Below are positions 1 to 5,175 of a stretch of DNA of 5,175 nucleotides, piece after piece. The stretch is taken from the NCBI GenBank assembly GCA_009691925.1, contig SIAG01000305.1, forward strand, positions 1-5,175, written 5' to 3'. The DNA is from Planctomycetaceae bacterium (GTDB taxonomy: Bacteria; Planctomycetota; Planctomycetia; Pirellulales; UBA1268). The translations under genes were made by a program, and so were the position numbers. The notes below the pieces were generated by a model. The model did no database searches and was not told the DNA's origin. It worked only from the letters and a program-made list of their open reading frames with translations. Within the stretch, counting starts at the first letter, position 1. Every line of letters begins with the position of its first letter.

Positions 1-627
1 GAAAACCCCGACATCATCTGCCTCCAGGAGGTCGACCGGCTCGTTGGCCGCAGCCGTCATGACGACCAGCCGCGGTTGCTGGCGCGGTGGTTCCGCTGTC
101 ATTCGGTCTTCCAGGCCACCGTTCATGTCGGCGGGGGCACCTACGGCAACCTCGTCCTCTCGCGCTTTCCGATCACGAGCCGGCATCGGATCTCCCTTTG
201 CCACGGGACGCGCAAACCGCGTGGGGCGCAGCTCCTCCTCGTCGATTCGCCGGAAGGAACCGTTCACGTCGTCCACACCCATTTGGGGCTGGCGGAGCGC
301 GAGCGGCATTGGCAGGTGGAGCGTCTGCTGGGGCACATGCTCTTCCGCTCGGCCGCGGCGCACCCCACGGTGATCGTCGGCGACTTCAACGACTGGCGGA
401 ACACGCTCCATGCCGGCCCTCTTGCCGGGGCGGGCTTCCAGCACGTGACCAGCCCGGTGTCGCAATTCCGTTCCTTCCCCGCCTGGCTCCCCCTCGGGGC
501 CCTCGACAAGGCTTTCGTCCGCGGGCCGCTGCTGGTCCGGCAGGCGCGGATCGTCCGCACGAGCCTCACCCGCGTCGCCTCCGATCACCTCCCGCTGGTC
601 GTCGACTTCCATCTGCGGCCCGAGTGA
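1..627 (+). CDS. EEP-family metal-dependent phosphodiesterase/nuclease (5'-truncated)
   Basis: The reading frame is open from the first base and ends at a TGA at 625-627, giving 208 residues with the N-terminus outside the window. Endonuclease/exonuclease/phosphatase motifs appear in order: LQEVD with the metal-binding Glu (codon 10), GNLVLSRFPI (about codons 54-63), HTHLG (nt 274-288), VGDFND (nt 376-393, the catalytic Asp/Asn pair) and a C-terminal SDHLPLVVDF (nt 580-609, the catalytic Asp-His). In this fold, related to DNase I, exonuclease III and neutral sphingomyelinase, these residues bind Mg2+ and cleave a phosphodiester. Roughly 30-60 N-terminal residues, including the first Asn motif and any signal peptide, are missing, so cellular location cannot be judged. 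The compact size and simple motif order fit the broad bacterial EEP hydrolases rather than XthA, but the substrate (nucleic acid, phospholipid or other) cannot be read from the sequence. An in-frame TTG at 76 is not the start, because the essential LQEVD motif lies upstream of it. The gene converges on hemL with a 23-bp gap. Confidence -1.
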   Translation, partial: ENPDIICLQEVDRLVGRSRHDDQPRLLARWFRCHSVFQATVHVGGGTYGNLVLSRFPITSRHRISLCHGTRKPRGAQLLLVDSPEGTVHVVHTHLGLAERERHWQVERLLGHMLFRSAAAHPTVIVGDFNDWRNTLHAGPLAGAGFQHVTSPVSQFRSFPAWLPLGALDKAFVRGPLLVRQARIVRTSLTRVASDHLPLVVDFHLRPE

Positions 628-633
628 CCGCCC

Positions 634-651
634 ACCGGCCACGCGGCCGGT
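634..651. terminator. Hairpin between convergent genes, possible bidirectional terminator
   Basis: ACCGGCC (634-640), loop ACGC, then GGCCGGT (645-651) form a perfect 7-bp GC-rich stem with a 4-nt loop. It fills most of the gap between the EEP stop (625-627) and the hemL stop (651-653). A second pairing, GTGACC (624-629) with GGTCAC (649-654), spans both stop codons. There is no T-tract on either side, so this is not a textbook intrinsic terminator. Its position suggests a role in 3'-end formation for both genes, but that is inference. Confidence -1.
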
Positions 652-1955
652 CACATCCCGGCGAGTGCCGCGTGGGCGGCCGCCACGGTCAAGTCGATGT
701 CGGCATCGGTGTGGGCCGCGGAGATGAAGAGCGCTTCGTACTGGCTGCAGGGGAGATAGATGCCGCGGTCGATCATTCCCCAGAAGAAGCGGCCGTAGGC
801 CTTTGTGTCGCTTCTGCAAGCCGTCGGCCAGTCGACGACCGGCCAGCCCTCCCCTTGCTGGAAGAAGATCGTCATCATGCTGCCGCGGCGCGCGACCGAC
901 ACCGGCACCCCAGCCGCGGTGGCAGCCGCGCGGAAGCCCGATTCGAGCCGCGCGCCGTGGCGTTCGAGGAGCGGATAGGGGGAATGGTCGCGCAGTTCCT
1001 CGAGGGTCGCCGTCCCGGCCGCCACGGCGAGGGGATTGCCGGAGAGTGTCCCGGCCTGGAACACCTTCCCGGCGGGAAGAACGTTGTCCATGATCTCGCG
1101 CCGGCCGCCGTAGGCCCCCAGCGGAAGCCCACCGCCGACGATCTTCCCCAGCGTCGTCAGATCGGGGGTGATCCCGAGGATCTCTTGCGCCCCGCCGTAC
1201 GCCAAGCGAAACCCAGTCATCACCTCGTCGAATACCAACAGCGCCCCGTGCTTTTCCGTCAGCCGCCGGGCCGCGGCGAGGAAATCGCGCGACGGGACGA
1301 CGAGCCCCATGTTGCCGACGACCGGCTCGAGAATGACGGCCGCGATCTCGTCACCGCGGGCCGCGAACAGGGCCTCGAGGTGTGCGGTGGCGTTGTAGTC
1401 GAGGAGGATGGTGTCGCGCGTCGCGCCGGGGGTGACGCCGGGGGAATCGGGAACGCCGAGGGTGGCGGCCGACGACCCGGTGGCGACGAGCAGCGCATCG
1501 ACGTGGCCATGGTAATTCCCAGCGAACTTGACGATGCCGTGGCGGCCGGTGAATCCGCGTGAGAGGCGCACGGCGCTCATCGTCGCCTCGGTGCCGGAGC
1601 TCACCATCCGCACCTTCTCGATCGACGGCACCGCCGCGATGATCAGCTCCGCCAAGTGGCTCTCCCCCTCGGTCGGCGCGCCGTAGCTGGTGCCCCGGGA
1701 GAGGGCCCGCTCGATCGCCGCGACGACGCGGGGATGACGGTGGCCGAGGATCATCGGGCCCCAGGAGCCGATGTAGTCGAGATACTGCAACCCGTCGATG
1801 TCGGTGAGCCACTGGCCTTCGGCGCGCTCGAAGAAGATCGGCTCGCCACCGACTCCGCCGAAGGCCCTGGCCGGGGAATTGACCCCGCCGGGAATGAGGG
1901 CCCGTGCCCGGGCGAAGGCCGCGTGGCTGTGGGGGCGGGAGGGGGACGCGGTCAT
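651..1955 (-). CDS. hemL: Glutamate-1-semialdehyde 2,1-aminomutase (HemL)
   Basis: HemL is a cytoplasmic PLP enzyme that converts glutamate-1-semialdehyde to 5-aminolevulinate, the last step of the C5 route into heme and other tetrapyrroles. The 434-residue length is close to the usual 425-435. It is a fold-type I class III aminotransferase. Visible landmarks are IPGGVNSPAR near the N-terminus (21-30), the substrate-gating region GTSYGAPTEGE (88-98), the PLP-phosphate motif SSGTEA (119-124), NYHGH (147-151), FDEVMTGFR (242-250, Asp243 facing the pyridine nitrogen) and TTLGKIVGGGLP (267-278), where Lys271 is the Schiff-base lysine. GTLSGNPLA (302-310) and the C-terminal AHTDADID (414-421) are also typical. 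The VNSPAR and SYGAPTE motifs separate HemL from ornithine or acetylornithine aminotransferases. The ATG overlaps the upstream kinase stop as ATGA (1952-1955), and a GGAG lies 10 nt upstream, supporting this start and translational coupling. All key residues are intact. HemA and other heme genes are not in the window. Confidence -1.
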   Translation of the reverse strand: MTASPSRPHSHAAFARARALIPGGVNSPARAFGGVGGEPIFFERAEGQWLTDIDGLQYLDYIGSWGPMILGHRHPRVVAAIERALSRGTSYGAPTEGESHLAELIIAAVPSIEKVRMVSSGTEATMSAVRLSRGFTGRHGIVKFAGNYHGHVDALLVATGSSAATLGVPDSPGVTPGATRDTILLDYNATAHLEALFAARGDEIAAVILEPVVGNMGLVVPSRDFLAAARRLTEKHGALLVFDEVMTGFRLAYGGAQEILGITPDLTTLGKIVGGGLPLGAYGGRREIMDNVLPAGKVFQAGTLSGNPLAVAAGTATLEELRDHSPYPLLERHGARLESGFRAAATAAGVPVSVARRGSMMTIFFQQGEGWPVVDWPTACRSDTKAYGRFFWGMIDRGIYLPCSQYEALFISAAHTDADIDLTVAAAHAALAGM

Positions 1956-3946
1956 CGGGGATCGGCTCCGGGGTCTCTGGAGGGAATTATGGCGCCGTCA
2001 GGAGCGGCGAGGAGTGCCAAAACCTCGTCGACGAGAACCTTGGCGTGGGGGCGGCTGGCGTAGGTCTCGACGACGCTCGCGAGGAGCCGGCGGCGCTCGG
2101 CCAGCGCCGTGTCGCGGTCGGCGCGGTCGGCGAGAGCCGCGGCCAGGAGCGCCTCGGACTGTGTCAGGACCAAGCGGATCCGGTCCTCGTCCTCCTGCCG
2201 CTCATCGATCGCCAGCGGCGTGAGCCGCGCGAGCTGGCGGTGGACGAGGTCGATCCACAGGCTGGCGTCGTCCTCGGGATGATCCCCCTCGGGGCCCGGG
2301 GCGGGGCGGGAGACCTGGGGCTTCGGGTGGAGCGCGAGGAGCGCTTCGAGGGCATCGATGCAATCCGACGGACTCTCCGGCTCGCGGGCCATCGCCGCGC
2401 GGTAGTCGCGTTCGATCGGCGAGAGGGGGCGGTCGGTGCGAACCTTGCGGCGGGCGCGGCGCTGGAGGCGATCGAGGGCGATCGTTCGCTCGAAGCCCGC
2501 CACCTCGCCGGCGCGGGGATCGTCGGCATGGTCGCGCAGAAAGCGGTGGATGAGGTCGGCGGCATCGCGGAGATCGCCGTCGTCGTTGTCGGTCACCGCC
2601 TTGATCTGGGTGTAGAGCGCGTCGGCTGTCGGCGGGCGGAGGAGCATCCATCCCCCACCGAGGACCGCGACTGCGATCGCGACCGCCGTGGCCGAGCGGA
2701 TCCAGGTCGCGCGCGCGTGGTCGCGGCTGCGGCGATCGCGATCGGCCTGGTCGAGCTCGGCCATCGTCGTGTGGCGGCGGCGGACGGCCGTGTCGACTCG
2801 GGTCGTCGAGCCCGATTCCCCCGGGGGGAGATCGGTGCGATCGCTGTCGATCCCGGCCGTCCGGGCATCGCCGGCACCGCGGCCGGAGGCCATCCGGGGG
2901 GAGGCATCGGAGCGCGTCGGCCCGCCGCGCGGGGGGGGCTGCGGCCTGGTGGGCGTTTCGCTGGCCGCGGCCGGCGGGGGCGCGGCCGGAGCGGGGGCGG
3001 CTCCGCAGACGGTCGTAAAATCCTCCGTGCGGCCGGGGGGCCCCGGCTGCGGCGGTTGGGGGGCGAGATCAGCGATCACGAGTTTGTCCCCCGCCGGGTC
3101 GGTTTCGTCGGTCGTGGGAACGAGGGTGCCGATCGCCGTCAGGAGCCGCGCCAGTGCCAGGGCGCTGCCGGGGCGCGCCGCCGGATCCTTCTGGAGAAGA
3201 CGGTCGATGAGCGTGTCGAGCTCCGGAGGCACCGACGGGACCGCGGCGGCCACGCGCGGGGCGGCGGTGTGGCGCTGCTTCTCGATCACCTCCGTCACCT
3301 GTCCTCCGCAGAACGGAGGCCGGCCGGCGAGCATCGCATACATCACCAGGCCGAGGGCGTAGAGATCGGCCCGATGGTCGACACCGCGGCCTGCCGCCTG
3401 CTCGGGGGCCATGTATTCGGCCGTGCCGACGATGTTGCCATGGGCGGTGTGGGCCACACCGCCGAACAGCTTGGCGATCCCGAAGTCGGCGAGCTTCACC
3501 CCCGCGCCGATCGGGACGTCGTCGGTGAGGAGGATGTTGGAAGGCTTCAGGTCGCGGTGGACGACCCCATGATCGTGCGCCAGCTTCAAGGCCCGGGTGA
3601 CCGAAAGCGCCACCGCGACGGTTTCCTGCCAGGTGAACCGCCGGCCGGTGCGGAGGGTCTGTTCGATCGTCTTCCCCCGCACCAGTTCCATCGCGAAGTA
3701 CGGCTGGTCCCCCTCCTCCCCGAAGGCGAGGAGTTGGACGATGCCGGGGTGCCGCAAGTCCTTGAGGGTGTCGATCTCGGCGCGGAAGCGGGCCTTCAGC
3801 CCCTGGTCGTCGGCGAGGTGGGCCGCGAGCACCTTGACGGCGACGGTCGTGCCGGTGATCGCGTCGACGGCTTCGTAGACCGCCCCCATTCCACCACGGC
3901 CGAGCCGGGCGCCGATGGAGTACGGTCCGAGCCGGGCTGGTTCCAT
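1952..3946 (-). CDS. Membrane-anchored Hanks-type Ser/Thr protein kinase (PknB-like)
   Basis: The 664-residue product has three parts. Residues 9-270 are a complete kinase domain: glycine loop GRGGMG (16-21), ATP-anchoring Lys38 (AVKVL), alpha-C Glu57, catalytic loop HRDLKPSN (130-137, Asp132), DFG (154-156), GTAEYMAPEQ (174-183), DLYALG (193-199) and Arg258. Every catalytic residue is present, and it is an RD kinase. Residues about 271-412 form a Pro/Ala- and Arg/Asp-rich low-complexity linker. Residues about 416-436 (IRSATAVAIAVAVLGGGWMLL) are one hydrophobic segment, preceded by Arg-rich residues, predicting a cytoplasmic kinase and an outside C-terminus. The remaining 228 residues look all-helical and TPR-like, with no PASTA or other domain I recognise. 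The ATG at 3946 was chosen because MEPARLGPYSIGARLGRGGMG places the glycine loop normally; an upstream ATG at 4156 would add 70 residues with no kinase character and overlap the divergent gene. No Shine-Dalgarno is visible; a pyrimidine-rich tract precedes the start. The stop overlaps the hemL start (ATGA). The substrate is unknown. Confidence -1.
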   Translation of the reverse strand: MEPARLGPYSIGARLGRGGMGAVYEAVDAITGTTVAVKVLAAHLADDQGLKARFRAEIDTLKDLRHPGIVQLLAFGEEGDQPYFAMELVRGKTIEQTLRTGRRFTWQETVAVALSVTRALKLAHDHGVVHRDLKPSNILLTDDVPIGAGVKLADFGIAKLFGGVAHTAHGNIVGTAEYMAPEQAAGRGVDHRADLYALGLVMYAMLAGRPPFCGGQVTEVIEKQRHTAAPRVAAAVPSVPPELDTLIDRLLQKDPAARPGSALALARLLTAIGTLVPTTDETDPAGDKLVIADLAPQPPQPGPPGRTEDFTTVCGAAPAPAAPPPAAASETPTRPQPPPRGGPTRSDASPRMASGRGAGDARTAGIDSDRTDLPPGESGSTTRVDTAVRRRHTTMAELDQADRDRRSRDHARATWIRSATAVAIAVAVLGGGWMLLRPPTADALYTQIKAVTDNDDGDLRDAADLIHRFLRDHADDPRAGEVAGFERTIALDRLQRRARRKVRTDRPLSPIERDYRAAMAREPESPSDCIDALEALLALHPKPQVSRPAPGPEGDHPEDDASLWIDLVHRQLARLTPLAIDERQEDEDRIRLVLTQSEALLAAALADRADRDTALAERRRLLASVVETYASRPHAKVLVDEVLALLAAPDGAIIPSRDPGADPR
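1966..1969 (-). promoter_or_regulatory. Candidate ribosome binding site of hemL
   Basis: On the minus strand GGAG ends 10 nt before the hemL ATG at 1955, inside the last codons of the kinase gene. The spacing is slightly long, and the site may act together with re-initiation from the overlapping ATGA. Confidence -1.
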
Positions 3947-3971
3947 CGGGGGTGCCGGGGGAAGGGGGAGG

Positions 3972-4019
3972 AAAGGGACCGTCAGGGGACGGCGGGCAAG
4001 CCCCGCAGCCGGTCCTTTT
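3972..4019 (+). other. Nested inverted repeat (hairpin) in the divergent intergenic region
   Basis: AAAGGGACCG (3972-3981) pairs with CGGTCCTTTT (4010-4019) over ten positions with one G-U on the plus-strand RNA. The enclosed loop contains GCGGG (3992-3996) pairing with CCCGC (4002-4006). A competing stem, CCGTC (3979-3983) with GACGG (3988-3992), excludes both. Read on the + strand the outer stem runs into TTTTATT, resembling an intrinsic terminator that would stop antisense transcription before the PrpD-like gene. Read on the - strand it lies at the very 5' end of the predicted kinase transcript. Function is inferred only from position and shape. Confidence -1.
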
Positions 4020-4048
4020 ATTCTGGGGTGATCGGCTACAACTGTCGA
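4020..4048 (-). promoter_or_regulatory. Candidate sigma70-type promoter of the kinase-hemL unit
   Basis: On the minus strand TCGACA (4043-4048) matches the -35 consensus TTGACA at 5 of 6 bases. It is separated by exactly 17 bp from CAGAAT (4020-4025), which matches TATAAT at 4 of 6. Transcription would start near 4012-4015, giving a leader of about 67-70 nt before the kinase ATG at 3946. Such matches can arise by chance, but this is the most AT-rich part of the gap and the spacing is ideal. Confidence -1.
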
Positions 4049-4056
4049 ACCGGTTC
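4047..4056. repeat. Perfect 10-bp palindrome, candidate operator
   Basis: GAACCGGTTC is fully self-complementary and overlaps the kinase -35 candidate by two bases. An alternative symmetry, TCGAA (45-49 past 4000) with TTCGA (4058-4062), flanks the same centre with an 8-nt spacer. Placement in a divergent promoter region suits a dimeric regulator controlling one or both transcripts. No second copy was noticed in the window and no regulator gene is visible. Confidence -1.
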
Positions 4057-4094
4057 TTTCGACGACCGAATCCCCGCCAGCCGTATGACATCCT

Positions 4095-5175
4095 ATGCCC
4101 CATCCCGTTCCCCGGAGAACCACCGGCTCCACCCGCCTCCTCCCCGCCGACTCCAACCAGGCCCGCGGGTTGGCGGATTACGCCCGCGACTTTCTCCATC
4201 ATCCCCAGCCGGTCGGCGCTCGGACCCTCGGGCTCCTCGAGCGCTTCCATGTCGATAGCGTCGGGTGCGGCGTCTCGGCCCTCGCCCGGGGGGCCAACGC
4301 ACCGACGGTGCTGCGGCGCGAAGCGCTTGCGTCAGCCCCTGCCGCCGGGAGCCGGGGGGCGATGTGCTTCGGGGCGCGCCGGCCGGTAGCGATCGAGAAG
4401 GGGGTGGCAGCCGACGCCTCTGCGGTGCGGGAGTGGGATTCCAACGGCACGAACTTCGGCCACGACGCCGCGAAGGGGCGAACGGCCGGGGAGTTCGGCC
4501 ACAACGATTTCTATCCCGTGGCCCTCGCGGCGGCGCGGGAAGCGGGGCTCGACGGCGATCAGACCCTCCGCGTCATGCTTCTGATCGACGAGATCCGCGG
4601 TCGGTTGGCGGAGGTCTTTCCGCTGCGGACCTACGCCATCGACCACGTCCACCACGGCGCGGTCGCCTCCGCGGCGGCCTGTGCGGCGGCCCTCGGCGGC
4701 GATGTCGACGCGATCGAGTCGGCGATCGGGATGGTCGTCGCCCATTACGTCCCCTACCGGGCGATCCGCGCCGGCCACCAGCTTTCCGACAGCAAGGGGG
4801 CCTCGGCGGCGCTGGCGGCGGAGGTGGCGGTGTCGGCGGCCAGGCGCTCACTGGCCGGCTTCATCGGGCCGAAGGATATCTTCCGCAATCCGCTGGCGCT
4901 GTACCGCAGGAACGTCCCCTGCCCCGATGGCCAGAGCCCGTTCGATCTCGAGCTCGGGCTCGGCGGCGACGCCTTCGCGATCCACTTCATGCACTTCAAG
5001 CTCGGGCTCTACGAGCACCAGTCGGCCGGCAGCCTCCAGGCGCTGGTCGATCTCTTCGCCCGCTGTCCGGGGCTGGCGGCCGATCCAGACGGGATCCGCC
5101 GCGTCGAGGTGGCGATCTATGAGCCGGCCTTCTCGATCATCGCCGACCCCGCCAAGCGGACGCCGACGACGCGGC
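4095..5175 (+). CDS. MmgE/PrpD-family protein, possible 2-methylcitrate dehydratase (3'-truncated)
   Basis: Translation from the ATG at 4095 stays open to the window end, giving 360 residues of a family usually 450-500 long. An in-frame TGA at 4086-4088 makes this the first possible ATG. PrpD dehydrates 2-methylcitrate in propionate breakdown; relatives include cis-aconitate decarboxylase and uncharacterised MmgE proteins. Family landmarks are the N-terminal helix LADYARDFL (26-34), ERFHVDSVGCGVSAL (49-63), REWDSNGT (112-119, Asp115 and Thr119 in the D-x3-T spacing of the active site), EFGHNDFYPVALAAA (133-147, His136), the His cluster AIDHVHHGAVASAAACAAALGG (181-202), SDSKGASAALAAE (231-243, probable catalytic Lys234), FKLGLYEHQSAGSLQALVDL (301-320) and DPAKRTPTTR at the cut end. 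A glycine-rich stretch lengthens the Thr119-His136 loop compared with E. coli PrpD. No clear ribosome binding site is present. The protein is probably cytoplasmic. It is divergent from the kinase gene. Family membership is firm; the exact reaction is not, and no prpB or prpC is visible nearby. Confidence -1.
   Translation, partial: MPHPVPRRTTGSTRLLPADSNQARGLADYARDFLHHPQPVGARTLGLLERFHVDSVGCGVSALARGANAPTVLRREALASAPAAGSRGAMCFGARRPVAIEKGVAADASAVREWDSNGTNFGHDAAKGRTAGEFGHNDFYPVALAAAREAGLDGDQTLRVMLLIDEIRGRLAEVFPLRTYAIDHVHHGAVASAAACAAALGGDVDAIESAIGMVVAHYVPYRAIRAGHQLSDSKGASAALAAEVAVSAARRSLAGFIGPKDIFRNPLALYRRNVPCPDGQSPFDLELGLGGDAFAIHFMHFKLGLYEHQSAGSLQALVDLFARCPGLAADPDGIRRVEVAIYEPAFSIIADPAKRTPTTR

Noticed and set aside
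76..78. TTG as the start of the EEP gene
   Set aside because: The frame is open to the window edge and the essential LQEVD motif lies upstream, so the true start is outside the window.
87..1562. 491-codon + strand open frame crossing the EEP gene end and hemL
   Set aside because: It crosses two well-supported genes in the wrong frame and strand, and its composition is low-complexity Arg/Pro/Gly.
2671..2745. GCGATCGC-type octamers resembling the cyanobacterial HIP1 repeat
   Set aside because: They occur in Arg/Ala/Ile-coding sequence of the kinase, and GATCG is frequent throughout this GC-rich window, so no repeat family is supported.
3947..4156. Upstream ATG extending the kinase by 70 residues
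   Set aside because: The extension has no kinase character, contains the best promoter candidate and hairpin, and would overlap the start of the divergent PrpD-like gene.
3069..4250. 393-codon minus-strand open frame overlapping the kinase
   Set aside because: It is an alternate frame of the kinase domain. The kinase motifs (HRDLKPSN, DFG, APE) are all in the other frame without any frameshift.
1904..4258. 784-codon open frame on the + strand opposite the whole kinase gene
   Set aside because: Its translation is Arg/Gly/Ala-rich with no domain, while the opposite strand encodes an intact kinase. Long antisense open frames are expected in GC-rich codon usage.
4265..5122. 285-codon + strand open frame within the PrpD-like gene
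   Set aside because: It is frame-shifted relative to the 4095 frame, which carries clear MmgE/PrpD motifs; this translation is Arg/Gly-rich without motifs.

Overview
The window is a GC-rich, densely coding bacterial chromosome segment. The organism is most likely a planctomycete. This rests on inference: strong G+C bias, weak or absent Shine-Dalgarno sites, and a Hanks-type Ser/Thr kinase with a proline-rich linker, one membrane segment and a helical C-terminal half, an architecture very common in Planctomycetota. No rRNA or other taxonomic marker is present, so other GC-rich phyla cannot be excluded.

Layout from left to right: (1) the 3' part of an endonuclease/exonuclease/phosphatase (EEP) family gene on the + strand, cut by the window start and ending at 627; (2) a 23-bp convergent gap holding a strong hairpin; (3) hemL (glutamate-1-semialdehyde aminomutase) on the - strand, 651-1955; (4) a membrane-anchored Ser/Thr protein kinase on the - strand, 1952-3946, immediately upstream of hemL and overlapping it by ATGA; (5) a 148-bp divergent intergenic region with a good sigma70-like promoter candidate for the kinase, a 10-bp palindrome next to its -35 box, and a nested hairpin; (6) the first 360 codons of an MmgE/PrpD-family gene on the + strand from 4095, running off the window end. 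This last gene lies in an otherwise unlabelled frame and was found by translating the sequence by hand.

The kinase and hemL form a two-gene, translationally coupled unit, so the kinase and a committed step of tetrapyrrole synthesis are probably co-expressed. Whether the kinase acts on HemL is unknown; the sequence shows only the coupling. The PrpD-like gene is transcribed divergently and may belong to propionate/2-methylcitrate metabolism, but no prpB or prpC partner is visible here. The EEP gene faces hemL and is probably unrelated.

I do not see a defence system, mobile element, CRISPR array or RNA gene. The most unusual items are the kinase-hemL coupling, the unrecognised extracytoplasmic half of the kinase, an expanded active-site loop in the PrpD-like protein, and the structured divergent promoter region.
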